From the NCBI RefSeq assembly GCF_900091605.1, contig NZ_FMCQ01000003.1:246495-310494 (forward strand): DNA of 64,000 nucleotides, given 5' to 3'. Source of the stretch: Micromonospora tulbaghiae. Its GTDB lineage: Bacteria; Actinomycetota; Actinomycetes; Mycobacteriales; Micromonosporaceae. The translations under genes and the position numbers were made by a program. Below are positions 26,555 through 36,633 of the stretch, piece after piece. Numbering within the stretch: the first letter of the stretch is position 1; every line of letters begins with the position of its first letter. The notes under the pieces were generated by a model, which saw only the letters and a program-made list of their open reading frames with translations, was not told where the DNA came from and did no database searches.

Positions 26555-27297
26555 GACTGACCGTCCTCGGCTGCGCGGGCAGCTTCCCGGGGCCCGAATC
26601 CCCCTGTTCGGCCTATCTCATGGAAGCCGAGGGCTTCCGGCTTCTGATCGACTTCGGGGTGGGGTCGCTCTCCACGCTCCAGCGCTACGTCGGGCTGCAC
26701 ACGCCCGACGCCATCCTCCTCACCCACCTGCACTGCGACCACATGTTCGACGCCGTGTCCTACGTGGTGGTACGCCGGTACGCGCCGGACGGCCCGTACC
26801 CGCCCCTGCCGATGTACGCCCCCTCCGGCGCGCCCGAGCGGCTGGCCACCGCGTACGGGCAGGAGGAGGGCTCGGTGGAGGACGTCTACCAGTTCTACGG
26901 CCTCCAGCCGGGCACGTTCCCGATCGGCCCGTTCACCGTCACCGTCGACCGGATGAACCACCCGGTCGAGACGTACGGGGTGCGGCTGGAGCACGGCGGC
27001 CGGGTGTTCTGCTACTCCGCCGACACCGCACCCTGCGAGGCGCTGCTGCGCCTGGCCCAGGACGCCGACGTGTTCCTCTGCGAGGCGAGCTACATGGACG
27101 GCGTGGAGAACCCGCCGGATCTGCACCTGACCGGCCGGGAGGCCGGCGAGGCGGCCACCAAGGCGGGCGTGGGACGGCTCCTGCTCACCCACCTCGTACC
27201 GGCCTGGGGCAGCGAGTCGCAGACCGTGGAGGCGGCGGCCGGGGCGTACGCCGGGCCGCTGGACGTGGTCCGGCCCGGCGCCTGCTACGACGTCTGA
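26551..27297 (+). CDS. Metallo-beta-lactamase-fold hydrolase, Rv1339-like (cyclic nucleotide phosphodiesterase candidate)
   Basis: 248 residues with the zinc motif H59-L-H61-C-D63-H64 and further ligands in NHPVETYGVRL, YSADTAP and LLTHLVPAW. The gene order cysM - this gene - rph - rdgB equals Rv1336, Rv1339-Rv1341 of M. tuberculosis; Rv1339 has been reported as an atypical class II cAMP phosphodiesterase. The rhomboid and glutamate racemase genes that sit between in mycobacteria are absent here. Start at ATG 26551 overlaps the stop of a short leader ORF. Confidence 0.88.
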   Translation: MRLTVLGCAGSFPGPESPCSAYLMEAEGFRLLIDFGVGSLSTLQRYVGLHTPDAILLTHLHCDHMFDAVSYVVVRRYAPDGPYPPLPMYAPSGAPERLATAYGQEEGSVEDVYQFYGLQPGTFPIGPFTVTVDRMNHPVETYGVRLEHGGRVFCYSADTAPCEALLRLAQDADVFLCEASYMDGVENPPDLHLTGREAGEAATKAGVGRLLLTHLVPAWGSESQTVEAAAGAYAGPLDVVRPGACYDV

Positions 27298-27358
27298 GCC
27301 CGGCGGCGGCCGGGCCGTGTCGGCGGGCACCCGCGGGCGGTGCGATCACCGCACCGCA

Positions 27359-27364
27359 TAGGGT
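27359..27364 (+). promoter_or_regulatory. -10 hexamer TAGGGT of rph (leaderless)
   Basis: TAGGGT with a six-base gap to ATG 27371. Confidence 0.5.
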
Positions 27365-27370
27365 GCAGGC

Positions 27371-28096
27371 ATGGCGCGACCTGACGGGCGGCAGCCCGAC
27401 CAACTCCGACCGGTGACCCTGACCCGGGGCTGGAGCACCCACCCGGAGGGCTCGGTGCTCGTCGAGTTCGGCGCGACCCGGGTTCTCTGCACGGCGAGCG
27501 TCACCGAGGGTGTGCCCCGCTGGCGCAAGGGCTCCGGGCTGGGCTGGGTGACTGCCGAGTACGCGATGCTGCCGCGAGCCACGAACACCCGCTCGGACCG
27601 GGAGAGCGTGCGCGGCAAGGTCGGCGGGCGTACGCACGAGATCTCCCGGCTGATCGGCCGCAGCCTGCGCGCCTGCGTCGACCTCAAGGCGCTCGGCGAG
27701 AACTCGATCGTGCTGGACTGCGACGTGCTCCAGGCCGACGGCGGCACCCGTACCGCCGCGATCACCGGCGCGTACGTCGCGCTGCACGACGCGGTGACGT
27801 GGCTGGCGGAGCGCAAGGCGCTGGCCGGCAAGGTGGAGAAGGTGATGCACCGCTCGGTGGCAGCGGTGAGCGTCGGGGTGATCGGCGGCGAGGCGATGCT
27901 CGACCTCTGCTACGCCGAGGACGTCACCGCCGAGGTCGACATGAACGTGGTCTGCACCGGCACCGGCGACTTCGTCGAGGTGCAGGGTACGGGCGAGGCG
28001 GGCGTCTTCGCCCGCGACCAGCTCGACGCGCTGCTCGACCTGGGCGTGGCGGGCTGCCTGGAACTGGCCGACGCGCAGCGGAAGGCGCTCTCGTGA
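27371..28096 (+). CDS. rph: Ribonuclease PH
   Basis: 241 residues. Phosphorolytic 3'-to-5' exonuclease that trims tRNA 3' ends. Seen: N-terminal [36 protein letters not shown], and the phosphate/RNA-binding [20 protein letters not shown]; near the C-terminus [17 protein letters not shown] and [10 protein letters not shown]. Its stop overlaps the rdgB start (GTGA), the usual coupling of these two genes. Confidence 0.96.
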   Translation: MARPDGRQPDQLRPVTLTRGWSTHPEGSVLVEFGATRVLCTASVTEGVPRWRKGSGLGWVTAEYAMLPRATNTRSDRESVRGKVGGRTHEISRLIGRSLRACVDLKALGENSIVLDCDVLQADGGTRTAAITGAYVALHDAVTWLAERKALAGKVEKVMHRSVAAVSVGVIGGEAMLDLCYAEDVTAEVDMNVVCTGTGDFVEVQGTGEAGVFARDQLDALLDLGVAGCLELADAQRKALS

Positions 28097-28707
28097 ACAA
28101 GGTCCTGCTCGCCACCCGGAACCGGAAGAAGCTGGTCGAGCTGCAGCGCATCCTGGACGGCGCGCTCGGCGCGCACCGGATCGCCCTGCTCGGGCTCGAC
28201 GACGTGGAGGAGTACCCGGAGCTGCCGGAGACCGGCCTCACGTTCGGTGAGAACGCGCTGATCAAGGCGCGGGAGGGCTGCCGGCGTACCGGCCTGCCGA
28301 CCATCGCCGACGACTCCGGGCTGGCGGTGGACGCGCTCAACGGCATGCCCGGCGTGTTCAGCGCGCGCTGGTCCGGCCGGCACGGCGACGACCGGGCCAA
28401 CCTTCAGCTCGTGCTGGACCAGGTCGGCGACGTGCCGGACGAGCACCGGGGCGCGGCGTTCGTGTGCACCGTCGCGCTGGTACTGCCCGGCGGCAAGGAG
28501 CACCTGGTCGACGGCCGTCAGTCCGGCCGGCTGCTGCGCGCGCCGCGCGGCGATGGCGGCTTCGGCTACGACCCGATCTTCCTGGGCGACGGGCAGGAGC
28601 GGACGAACGCGGAGCTGACGCCCGAGGAGAAGGACGCGGTCAGCCACCGCGGCAAGGCGCTGCGGGACCTGGCCAAGCTGGTCGCGAAGGTGCTCCCACC
28701 CGCCTGA
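28093..28707 (+). CDS. rdgB: XTP/dITP pyrophosphatase (RdgB/HAM1)
   Basis: 204 residues. Removes non-canonical purine nucleotides such as dITP and XTP from the pool. The N-terminal [13 protein letters not shown] substrate loop, [26 protein letters not shown], and the C-terminal [10 protein letters not shown] and [11 protein letters not shown] blocks are the family hallmarks. GTG start at 28093 overlapping the rph stop. Confidence 0.96.
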   Translation: MNKVLLATRNRKKLVELQRILDGALGAHRIALLGLDDVEEYPELPETGLTFGENALIKAREGCRRTGLPTIADDSGLAVDALNGMPGVFSARWSGRHGDDRANLQLVLDQVGDVPDEHRGAAFVCTVALVLPGGKEHLVDGRQSGRLLRAPRGDGGFGYDPIFLGDGQERTNAELTPEEKDAVSHRGKALRDLAKLVAKVLPPA

Positions 28708-28758
28708 TCCGCTCCCGCCCGGGCGCCCGGCCGCAGCGCCGGGCCGGAGCGGCCGGAC

Positions 28759-28782
28759 CGGCCCGCTCAGGCGAGCGGGCCG
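28759..28782. terminator. Hairpin between convergent rdgB and hutH
   Basis: CGGCCCGCT / AGCGGGCCG, nine perfect base pairs with a six-base loop, overlapping the hutH stop. A second short stem (GCCCGGC / GCCGGGC) lies just before it. Confidence 0.55.
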
Positions 28783-30305
28783 ATCTCCCGTTCGACCGCC
28801 GCGCGCAGCTCCGGGCCGCCTACCACCTCGCGCGCCGCCTCCATCAGCGGCGCGAGGAACACGTCCGGTCCGGGCTCGCCGATGGTGCCGCCGAGCGCGT
28901 CGAGCGCCGCCCGCCCGGCCGGCGACGGGGTCAGCGGCGCGCGGAGCTGGAGCCCGCGTACGGCCGCCAGCAGCTCCACCGCGAGCAGGCTGGTCAGGTT
29001 GTCCAGCACCGTGCGCAGCTTCTTGGTGGCCGCCCAGCCCATCGAGACGTGGTCCTCCTGCATGCCGCTGGTCGGCAGCGAGTCGATGGAGGCGGGGGCG
29101 GCGAGCCGGCGGTTCTCGGCCACGATCCCGGCGGCGGTGTACTGGGCGATCATCAGGCCCGAGTTCACACCGGCGTCGGGGGACAGGAACGCGGGCAGCT
29201 CACGGGAACGGGTGACGTCCAGCAGCCGGTCGACCCGGCGCTCGGCGATCGCGCCCACCTCGGCGGCGGCGATGGCCAGGTAGTCGGCGGCGAAGCCGAG
29301 CGGCGCGCCGTGGAAGTTGCCTGTCGACTCGACCCGCCCGTCCGGCAGCACCACCGGATTGTCCACAACGGACAGCAGCTCCCGGCCGGCCACCACCTCG
29401 ACGAAGTCGAGCGTGTCCCGGGCCGCGCCGGCCACCTGCGGCGCGCAGCGCATCGAGTACGCGTCCTGCACCGCGTGTGCCAGGTCGTCGCGGTGCGAGT
29501 CCATCACCGCCGAGCCCTGCAACAGCCGGTGGATGTTCGCCGCCGACGCGGCCTGGCCGGGATGCGGGCGGATCGCGTGCAGCTCCGGCAGGAACGGCCG
29601 CTCCGAGCCGAGCATCGCCTCGATGGCCAGCGCCGCCGTCACGTCCGCCATGGCGAACAGGTGCCGGGCGTCGGAGACGGCGAGCAGCAGCATGCCGAGC
29701 ATGCCGTCGGTGCCGTTGATCAGCGCCAGCCCCTCCTTGGCGGCCAGCGACACCGGCTTCAGCCCGACCCGGCGCAGCGCGTCCGCTGCCGGGATGCGGT
29801 CACCGGCCGGGCCGAGCACCCAGCCCTCGCCGAGCAGCACCAGCGCGCAGTGTGCCAGCGGCGCCAGGTCGCCGGAGGCGCCGAGTGAGCCGTGCTCGGG
29901 CACCCACGGGGTGACCTCGTGGTTGAGCAGGTCCACGAGCGCCTCGGCGACCAGCGGGCGGACCCCGGAGCGGCCGAGCGCCAGCGACCGGACCCGCAGC
30001 AGCATCATGGCCCGCACCACCTCGCGGGGCATCGGCGCGCCCACCCCGGCCGCGTGCGAGCGGATCAGCGCGTGCTGAAGCTCGGCCCGGCGCTCCGGGG
30101 CGACGAACGTGTTCGCCAGCGCGCCGAAGCCGGTGGAGACGCCGTACACCGGCCGGCCGGCCGCCTCGATGCCGTCCACGATGGATCGGGAGGTCGCCAT
30201 CGCCTCGGTGGCGGCCGGGTCCAGCACGACCTTTGCGGTGCCGCGGGCCACCGCGAGCACGTCGGCGGCTGTGACGCCGGTGGACAGGATGGTCACGGTG
30301 GTCAT
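28767..30305 (-). CDS. hutH: Histidine ammonia-lyase
   Basis: 512 residues. First step of histidine degradation: deaminates L-histidine to urocanate. The autocatalytic MIO prosthetic group forms from A143-S144-G145 ([12 protein letters not shown]); Y53 in [11 protein letters not shown] is the conserved active-site tyrosine. Last gene of the hut operon; its ATG overlaps the hutI stop (ATGA). Confidence 0.97.
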   Translation of the reverse strand: MTTVTILSTGVTAADVLAVARGTAKVVLDPAATEAMATSRSIVDGIEAAGRPVYGVSTGFGALANTFVAPERRAELQHALIRSHAAGVGAPMPREVVRAMMLLRVRSLALGRSGVRPLVAEALVDLLNHEVTPWVPEHGSLGASGDLAPLAHCALVLLGEGWVLGPAGDRIPAADALRRVGLKPVSLAAKEGLALINGTDGMLGMLLLAVSDARHLFAMADVTAALAIEAMLGSERPFLPELHAIRPHPGQAASAANIHRLLQGSAVMDSHRDDLAHAVQDAYSMRCAPQVAGAARDTLDFVEVVAGRELLSVVDNPVVLPDGRVESTGNFHGAPLGFAADYLAIAAAEVGAIAERRVDRLLDVTRSRELPAFLSPDAGVNSGLMIAQYTAAGIVAENRRLAAPASIDSLPTSGMQEDHVSMGWAATKKLRTVLDNLTSLLAVELLAAVRGLQLRAPLTPSPAGRAALDALGGTIGEPGPDVFLAPLMEAAREVVGGPELRAAVEREIGPLA

Positions 30306-31471
30306 CGCGGTACTCCGTTGTGCAGGACCTGGCGGATCAGTGGCACGCCCGGCCGGTAGGCCAGGTGCAGGTGGGACGGGGCGTCGAGGATGATCAGGTC
30401 GGCCCGCGCCCCGGGGGTCAGCCGGCCCACGTCGGTGCGACGCAGCGCCGCCGCCCCACCGGCGGTCGCGGCCCACACGGCCTCCGCCGGGGTCATCCGC
30501 ATCTCGCGTACGGCGAGCGCGACGCAGAACGGCATCGACGACGTGTACGACGAACCGGGGTTGCAGTCGGTGGCCAGCGCCACCGTCACGCCCGCGTCGA
30601 GCAGCCGCCGGGCGTCCGGGTACGGCGACCGGGTGGAGAACTCGGCGCCTGGTAGCAGCGTGGCGACCGTCTCCGACCCGGCCAGCGCGTCGACGTCGGC
30701 GTCGGCCAGGTGGGTGCAGTGGTCGACGCTGGCCGCCCCCAGCTCCACGCCGAGCCGCACACCCGGCCCGGGGCCGAGCTGGTTGGCGTGCAGCCGTACG
30801 CCCAGACCGGCAGCCTGCCCGCAGGCGAGGATCGCCCGCGCGTGGTCGGCGTCGAACGCGCCCCGCTCGCAGAACACGTCGATCCAGCGGGCGTACGGCG
30901 CGGCGGCGGCGAGCATCGGCCCGCACACCAGGCCCACGTAGTCGTCCGGGCGGTCGGCGTACTCGGCCGGGACGACGTGCGCGCCGAGGAACGTGGTGTC
31001 GTCGGTGAACTCGGCGGCGATCCGCAGCGAGCGGGCCTCGTCGGCGACGTTGAGGCCGTACCCGCTCTTGATCTCGACGGTGGTGGTGCCCTGCCGCAGC
31101 ATCTCCGCGCGCAGCCGGCCCACTGTGGCGCGCAGGTCGTCGTCGGAGGCGGCGCGGGTGGCGCCGACTGTGGTGCGGATGCCGCCGCCGGTGTAGCGCT
31201 CGCCGGCCATCCGGGCGGCGAACTCGGCCGCCCGGTTCCCGGCGAAGACCAGGTGGGCGTGGCTGTCCACGAAGCCGGGCAGCACGGCCGCGCCACCGGC
31301 GTCGATCCGCCGGTCGGCGGCGGGCGCGTGCCGGGCCGGACCGGTCCAGGCCACCTCGCCGTCCTCCACGAGCAGGGCGGCGTCGCGCCGGATACCGAGC
31401 GGGTCACCGTCGCGGCCGTCGTTGGTGACCAGCTCGCCGATGTGGTCGACGAGCAGGCTGCCGCGCGTCAC
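30302..31471 (-). CDS. hutI: Imidazolonepropionase
   Basis: 389 residues from GTG 31471, preceded by GGAGGA. Third step: opens 4-imidazolone-5-propanoate to N-formimidoyl-L-glutamate. Amidohydrolase-fold zinc site: the HAH of [11 protein letters not shown] and later His/Asp in [15 protein letters not shown] and ATDCNPGSS. Coupled to hutF upstream (GTGA overlap) and hutH downstream. Confidence 0.96.
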   Translation of the reverse strand: MTRGSLLVDHIGELVTNDGRDGDPLGIRRDAALLVEDGEVAWTGPARHAPAADRRIDAGGAAVLPGFVDSHAHLVFAGNRAAEFAARMAGERYTGGGIRTTVGATRAASDDDLRATVGRLRAEMLRQGTTTVEIKSGYGLNVADEARSLRIAAEFTDDTTFLGAHVVPAEYADRPDDYVGLVCGPMLAAAAPYARWIDVFCERGAFDADHARAILACGQAAGLGVRLHANQLGPGPGVRLGVELGAASVDHCTHLADADVDALAGSETVATLLPGAEFSTRSPYPDARRLLDAGVTVALATDCNPGSSYTSSMPFCVALAVREMRMTPAEAVWAATAGGAAALRRTDVGRLTPGARADLIILDAPSHLHLAYRPGVPLIRQVLHNGVPR

Positions 31472-32838
31472 GAGTCCTCCTTCGCGGTCACCGCCGCGAT
31501 CGCGTCCCGCAGCTCGGTGGGCACGTCCACGGTCAGGTGCCGGCCGCCGTCCACCACGGGCCGGCCGTCGACCACGACGCTGGTCACGTCGGCGGCGGTG
31601 GCGGCGAAGAACGCGCCGACCGGCGGCACCCCGGCGGTGCGTGCGCTGTCCAGCCGTACGGTGACCAGGTCCGCGCGCTGCCCGACCGCGAGCCGGCCGG
31701 CGTCGCCCCAGCCCAGCGCGGCGTGCCCGCCGACGGTGGCGGCCGTGACCAGCTCGACCGGCTTGAAGTGCCCCCGCCGGCGGGTACGCAGCCGCTCGTC
31801 CATCTCGACCGCGCGGGCCTCCTCGAACAGGTCCACCACGGCGTGACTGTCGCTGCCGAGGCTGAGCGGGCTGCCCGCGTCGGCCATCCGGCGCACCGGG
31901 CCGATCCCGTCGGCCAGGTCGCGTTCGGTGGTGGGGCAGAGGCAGACGCGGGTGCGGCTGTCGCCGAGCAACGCCACGTCGGCGGCGGTCGGGTGGGTGG
32001 CGTGCACGGCTGTGGTGTGCGGGCCGAGCACGCCGTGGTCGGCCAGCAGCCGGGTCGGGGTGCACCCGTGCACGGCCCGGCAGGCGTCGTTCTCGGCCGG
32101 CTGCTCGGACAGGTGCACGTGCATCGGCAGCCCGTTGCGGTCGGCCCAGCCGGCCACCGTGGCGAGCTGCTCGGCCGGGACCGCGCGCACCGAGTGGATG
32201 GCCGCGCCGAGCCGGACGTGCTCGTCGGACGGGCGGAACTCGTCCACCCGCTGCGCCCAGCGCAGCGCGTCGCCGTCGCCGAACCGGCGTTGCGGCCCGG
32301 CCAGCGGCGCGCCGTCCACGCCCCCCGCCAGGTACGCGGTGTCCAGCAGCGTGAGCCGGATCCCGGCGTGCGCGGCGGCCTCCACGAGTGCGGCGGACAT
32401 GGCGTTCGGGTCGTCGTACGGGGTGCCGCCGGGACCGTGGTGCAGGTAGTGGAACTCACCCACGCAGGTGATCCCGGCCAGCGCCATCTCCGCGTACACG
32501 GCGCGGGCCAACGCCAGGTAGGTGTCCGGGTCGAGCCGGATCGCGACGGCGTACATCAGGCTGCGCCAGGACCAGAAGTCGCCGCGCCCGTCGTGGGTGC
32601 GCCCGCGCAGCGCCCGGTGGAACGCGTGCGAGTGGGCGTTGGCCAGGCCGGGCAGCGTCAGCCCGGGCAGCCGGACCGCGTCGGCGAGCACCTCGACCCC
32701 GGCGGTCGGCGGCCCGTCCACGGTCAGCGGGGTGACCGCGGTGAGCCGCCCGTCGGTCGCCTCGATCAGCACGTCCCGGGTGGGCTCGGCGCGGTCGGGC
32801 AGCCAGGCGTACTCGGCCAGCCAGCGGGTCAGCGGCAT
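31468..32838 (-). CDS. hutF: Formimidoylglutamate deiminase
   Basis: 456 residues from ATG 32838 with GGAGGAG upstream. Converts N-formimidoylglutamate to N-formylglutamate plus ammonia. Amidohydrolase motifs: HSHAFHRAL (metal), [15 protein letters not shown] and [11 protein letters not shown]. Its presence means this organism uses the five-step (deiminase) branch, which next needs a deformylase; none of the HutG family is seen nearby. Confidence 0.93.
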   Translation of the reverse strand: MPLTRWLAEYAWLPDRAEPTRDVLIEATDGRLTAVTPLTVDGPPTAGVEVLADAVRLPGLTLPGLANAHSHAFHRALRGRTHDGRGDFWSWRSLMYAVAIRLDPDTYLALARAVYAEMALAGITCVGEFHYLHHGPGGTPYDDPNAMSAALVEAAAHAGIRLTLLDTAYLAGGVDGAPLAGPQRRFGDGDALRWAQRVDEFRPSDEHVRLGAAIHSVRAVPAEQLATVAGWADRNGLPMHVHLSEQPAENDACRAVHGCTPTRLLADHGVLGPHTTAVHATHPTAADVALLGDSRTRVCLCPTTERDLADGIGPVRRMADAGSPLSLGSDSHAVVDLFEEARAVEMDERLRTRRRGHFKPVELVTAATVGGHAALGWGDAGRLAVGQRADLVTVRLDSARTAGVPPVGAFFAATAADVTSVVVDGRPVVDGGRHLTVDVPTELRDAIAAVTAKEDS

Positions 32839-34028
32839 GCCAGCTCCTCCAGCACCCGGGCCAGGGCGGCCACCCCGGCGGCGCAGTCGGCGTCGGTGGC
32901 CGCCTCGGCGGGGGAGTGCGACACCCCGGTCGGGTTGCGCACGAACAGCATCGCGGTGGGCAGGTGCGCCGCCAGCACGCCCGCGTCGTGCCCGGCGCCG
33001 GTGGGCAGCACCGGCGCGCCGAGCAGCGCGGCCAGCCGGCCGGCGAGCCCGTGGTCGAACGCGACGAGCGGGGTCGCCGACTCCTGGGTGCAGGTCAGCG
33101 CGGTCCCGTCGCGGCCGGCCCGGTCGGCGGCCTTGGTGCGTACCGCCTCGACCAGACCGTACAGCGTCTCCGCCTCGGCCGCCCGCGCGTCCAGCCAGCC
33201 GGTGACCCGGGACGGAATCGCGTTCGTGGCGTTCGGCTCGACCGACACCCGGCCCACAGTGGCGTGCGCGTCGCGCAGCCGGGCCTCCTTGTTCGCCGCC
33301 AGCACGGTGAACGCGTAGGTGAGCATCGGGTCGCGGCGGTCGGCCATCCGGGTCGTACCCGCGTGGTTGCCCTCGCCGGTGAAGTCGAACCGCCACCGGC
33401 CGTGCGGCCAGATCGCCGACCCCACCGCGACCGGCGCGTCCAGGTCGACGAGCGCGCGGCCCTGCTCGACGTGCAGCTCCACGAAGGCCGCGAAGCGGCC
33501 GAGCAGCGCCGGGTCGGCGCCCGCCGGCCGCTCGCCCAGCGCCTCGGCGAAGGTCGTCCCGGCCTGGTCGGGCAGCCCGGCCGCGCGGTCGACGTCGATC
33601 TCGCCGGTGAGCAGCCTCGACCCCAGGCAGGGTACGCCGAACCGCGCGCCCTCCTCCTCCACGAACGCGGCCACCACCACCGGCCGGTCCGGGGTGACGC
33701 CCGCTGCCCGCAGCTCGTCCACGGCGAGGAACGCGCTGACGATGCCGAGCGGACCGTCGTACGCGCCGCCGTGCGGCACCGAGTCGAAGTGGCTGCCGGT
33801 GAGCACCGCCTCGCCGGCCGCCGGGTCGCCCCACCAGGCGAACAGGTTGCCGTTGCCGTCCTGAGACACCGGCATGCCCCGCCGGTCGGCCTGCTCCCGG
33901 AACCAGGCGCGCAGCGCCAGCTCCGGCTCGGTGAGCGCGTAGCGCAGGTAGCCGCCGCTGCCGGCGTCCCGCCCGACCGGGGCGATCTCGTCCCACAGCT
34001 CCCGGAACCGTGCCGCCAGGTCGGTCAC
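32829..34028 (-). CDS. M20-family amidohydrolase (allantoate amidohydrolase / N-carbamoyl-amino-acid hydrolase type) within the hut operon
   Basis: 399 residues from GTG 34028. Binuclear metal peptidase of the M20 group: [30 protein letters not shown], and the dimerisation-domain [11 protein letters not shown] carry the typical His, Asp and Glu ligands; [12 protein letters not shown] and GVSHSPAE complete the site. By sequence it is nearest to AllC/HyuC enzymes. Position between hutU and hutF, with overlaps on both sides, suggests it acts on a histidine-pathway intermediate, most simply N-formylglutamate, in place of HutG (inference). Confidence 0.88.
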   Translation of the reverse strand: MTDLAARFRELWDEIAPVGRDAGSGGYLRYALTEPELALRAWFREQADRRGMPVSQDGNGNLFAWWGDPAAGEAVLTGSHFDSVPHGGAYDGPLGIVSAFLAVDELRAAGVTPDRPVVVAAFVEEEGARFGVPCLGSRLLTGEIDVDRAAGLPDQAGTTFAEALGERPAGADPALLGRFAAFVELHVEQGRALVDLDAPVAVGSAIWPHGRWRFDFTGEGNHAGTTRMADRRDPMLTYAFTVLAANKEARLRDAHATVGRVSVEPNATNAIPSRVTGWLDARAAEAETLYGLVEAVRTKAADRAGRDGTALTCTQESATPLVAFDHGLAGRLAALLGAPVLPTGAGHDAGVLAAHLPTAMLFVRNPTGVSHSPAEAATDADCAAGVAALARVLEELACR

Positions 34029-35680
34029 AGGTTGCCCTCGGTCATGGGGACGCGGACGCCGGTGCGCTCGGCTACCTCGCGGGCGTCGTCGTAGCCGGCG
34101 TCGACGTGCCGGATCACGCCCATCGCCGGGTCGTTGGTGAGCACCCGCTCGATCTTCTGCCCGGCCAGCGCGGTGCCGTCGGCGACGCAGACCTGGCCGG
34201 CGTGGATGGACCGGCCGATCCCCACGCCGCCGCCGTGGTGGATGGACACCCACGACGCGCCGCTCGCGGTGTTCACCAGCGCGTTCAGCAGCGGCCAGTC
34301 CGCGATCGCGTCGGAGCCGTCGGCCATCGCCTCGGTCTCCCGGTAGGGGCTGGCCACGCTGCCGCAGTCCAGGTGGTCCCGGCCGATCACCACCGGCGCG
34401 CTCAGCTCGCCCGACGCCACCATCTCGTTGAACCGCACCCCGGCCCGGTCGCGCTCGCCGTAGCCGAGCCAGCAGATCCGCGCCGGCAGGCCCTGGAACG
34501 CGACCCGCTCGCCGGCCATCCGGATCCACCGGGCGAGGGACTCGTTCTCCGGGAACAGGTCGAGGATGGCCCGGTCGGTGGCCGCGATGTCCTTCGGGTC
34601 GCCGGAGAGCGCGGCCCAGCGGAACGGGCCCTTGCCCTCACAGAACAGCGGCCGGATGTACGCGGGCACGAACCCGGGGAAGTCGAACGCCCGCTCGTAC
34701 CCGCCGAGCTTGGCCTCGCCCCGGATCGAGTTGCCGTAGTCGAAGACCTCCGCGCCGGCGTCCAGGAAGCCGACCATCGCCTCCACGTGCTTCGCCATCG
34801 ACGCCCGCGCCCGGTCGGTGAACTCGGTCGGCTTGGCCGCCGCGTAGTCCCGCGCGTCGGCCGGGTCCACGCCCTCCGGCAGGTACGACAGCGGGTCGTG
34901 CGCGCTGGTCTGGTCGGTCACGATGTCGATGGCCACGCCCCGGCGCAGCAGCTCGGGGAAGACGGTGGCGGCGTTGCCGACCACCCCGACGCTGAGCGCG
35001 CGCCGGTCCCGCTTCGCCGCGAGGGCCCGCTCGACCGCGTCGTCGAGCGAGTCGGCGATCTCGTCCAGGTAGCGGTCGTGCGCCCGCCGCTCCAGCCGGG
35101 ACCGGTCCACGTCCACGATCAGGCAGACGCCGCCGTTCATGGTGACCGCGAGCGGCTGCGCCCCGCCCATGCCGCCGCACCCGGCGGTGAGCGTCAGCGT
35201 GCCGGCGAGCGTGCTCTCGAAGCGCTTGGCCGCCACCGCGGCGAACGTCTCGTACGTGCCCTGGAGGATGCCCTGGGTGCCGATGTAGATCCAGGAGCCG
35301 GCGGTCATCTGCCCGTACATGGTCAGGCCCAGCGACTCCAGGCGGCGGAACTCCGGCCAGGTGGCCCAGTCGCCGACCAGGTTGGAGTTGGCGAGCAGCA
35401 CGCGCGGCGCCCACTCGTGGGTGCGCATCACGCCGACCGGGCGACCCGACTGCACGAGCATCGTCTCGTCGTCGCGCAGGTCGGTCAGCGTCCGCACGAG
35501 CGCGTGGTACGACGGCCAGTCCCGGGCCGCCTTGCCGGTGCCCCCGTAGACCACCAGGTCCTCGGGGCGCTCGGCCACCTCCGGGTCGAGATTGTTCATC
35601 AGCATCCGCAGGGCGGCCTCCTGCGGCCACCCCTTCGCGGTGCGTGCGGTGCCGCGGGCGGCGCGGACGGGCTGGTGCAT
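34025..35680 (-). CDS. hutU: Urocanate hydratase
   Basis: 551 residues; NAD-dependent second step turning urocanate into imidazolonepropionate. Diagnostic blocks: [48 protein letters not shown] (NAD loop), [10 protein letters not shown] and [14 protein letters not shown] 35680 follows AGAGGAG. The start is 12 bases after the regulator stop and its own stop overlaps the M20 gene (GTGA). Confidence 0.97.
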   Translation of the reverse strand: MHQPVRAARGTARTAKGWPQEAALRMLMNNLDPEVAERPEDLVVYGGTGKAARDWPSYHALVRTLTDLRDDETMLVQSGRPVGVMRTHEWAPRVLLANSNLVGDWATWPEFRRLESLGLTMYGQMTAGSWIYIGTQGILQGTYETFAAVAAKRFESTLAGTLTLTAGCGGMGGAQPLAVTMNGGVCLIVDVDRSRLERRAHDRYLDEIADSLDDAVERALAAKRDRRALSVGVVGNAATVFPELLRRGVAIDIVTDQTSAHDPLSYLPEGVDPADARDYAAAKPTEFTDRARASMAKHVEAMVGFLDAGAEVFDYGNSIRGEAKLGGYERAFDFPGFVPAYIRPLFCEGKGPFRWAALSGDPKDIAATDRAILDLFPENESLARWIRMAGERVAFQGLPARICWLGYGERDRAGVRFNEMVASGELSAPVVIGRDHLDCGSVASPYRETEAMADGSDAIADWPLLNALVNTASGASWVSIHHGGGVGIGRSIHAGQVCVADGTALAGQKIERVLTNDPAMGVIRHVDAGYDDAREVAERTGVRVPMTEGNL

Positions 35681-35692
35681 CTCGTACTCCTC

Positions 35693-36538
35693 TCAGCCGA
35701 GGAACAACTGGCGGCGGGCGGCGGACGACTCGAACGCCTCGAGCCGGTTCTGGGTCTCGGCCGGTGCGGCGTCGCAGATCGCCTGGAGCACCACCATGGC
35801 CAACGTCATCGGGGCGGTGTGCAGGTCGAAGACCAGGTCGGCGCCGACGGCGGCGGGCAGCACCACCTCGGCGTGCTCGGTGGCCGGGCTCACCGGCGAG
35901 TCGGTGATCGCCACGACAGTCAGCCCGGCGTCCCGGGCCTCGCGCAGCGCGTCGAGGGTCTCCCGGGGGTAGCGGGGCAGCACGAACGCGAGCATCGCCG
36001 TGGCACCGGCCGCGACTGCCTGGTCCAGCCGGTCGACCAGCATGCTGCCGCCGTCGTCGAACACCCGCACGTCCGGGTGCACCTTCGCGGCGAAGTACGC
36101 GAAGTACGCGGCGAGCGGCGCGGCGGCGCGCAGTCCGAGCACCGGCAGCGGGCGGCTCGCCGCGAGCAGCTTTCCCACCTCGGCGACCCGGCCGGCGTCG
36201 GCGAGTTGCGCGGCGAGCCGGTCGAGATTGTCCCGCTCGGCGTGCACCGCCCGTTGCAGGGCGTTGCCGCCCGCCGGTCCGGCCGACCCGGTGACTGTGA
36301 GTTCCCGCAGGCGGCGGCGCAGCGCGGGGTAGCCGTCGTGCCCGAGCGCCATGGCGAACCGGGTCACCGACGGCTGGCTGACGCCTGCCAGCTCGGCCAC
36401 CTCGGCGGCGGACAGGTACGCCGCCGCGCCCGCGTGCCGCACCAGGCAGTGGGCGATGCGGCGTTGGGTCGGGGTGAGCCGTACGCCGTGGAACAGGTCG
36501 AGCAGGCGGTCGGGGGAGGCCGCACCGCTTTCATTCAC
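35693..36538 (-). CDS. RpiR-family transcriptional regulator of the hut operon
   Basis: 281 residues. N-terminal HTH_6 domain (TPTQRRIAHCLVRHA, then YLSAAEVAELAGVSQPSVTRFAMALG) and C-terminal SIS domain that senses a phosphosugar or related ligand (PLPVLGLRAAAPLAAYFAYF, MLAFVLPRYPRETLDAL, VVAITDSPVSP). First gene of the operon, so it likely autoregulates as well as controls hutUFIH. A TGAAA-N2-TTTCA dyad lies 17 bases upstream. RpiR-type control of hut is less familiar than HutC control (established) but the placement is direct. Confidence 0.88.
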   Translation of the reverse strand: MNESGAASPDRLLDLFHGVRLTPTQRRIAHCLVRHAGAAAYLSAAEVAELAGVSQPSVTRFAMALGHDGYPALRRRLRELTVTGSAGPAGGNALQRAVHAERDNLDRLAAQLADAGRVAEVGKLLAASRPLPVLGLRAAAPLAAYFAYFAAKVHPDVRVFDDGGSMLVDRLDQAVAAGATAMLAFVLPRYPRETLDALREARDAGLTVVAITDSPVSPATEHAEVVLPAAVGADLVFDLHTAPMTLAMVVLQAICDAAPAETQNRLEAFESSAARRQLFLG

Positions 36539-36554
36539 AGCGCGACTCTATGCA

Positions 36555-36566
36555 TGAAAACTTTCA
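36555..36566. promoter_or_regulatory. Candidate RpiR operator TGAAA-AC-TTTCA
   Basis: A 12-bp dyad (TGAAAACTTTCA) with perfect five-base arms upstream of rpiR-hut and also upstream of the divergent HEPN-like gene. A+T-rich dyads of this kind are typical of RpiR regulators. Confidence 0.55.
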
Positions 36567-36620
36567 GAGCGCAAGCGTCGATCAGCCGTTCCGGGGCTGC
36601 GCGGGCGGCGCAGACGCCCT

Positions 36621-36626
36621 TACGGT
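36621..36626 (+). promoter_or_regulatory. -10 hexamer TACGGT of the HEPN-like gene (leaderless)
   Basis: TACGGT with a seven-base gap to GTG 36634. It supports the shorter start over ATG 36550, which would overlap the hut operator. Confidence 0.5.
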
Positions 36627-36633
36627 GCCACCC

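Noticed and set aside
32829..34028. Allantoin-degradation gene
   Set aside because: No other purine or ureide catabolic genes are nearby and it overlaps hut genes at both ends, so a hut role is preferred over the AllC name.
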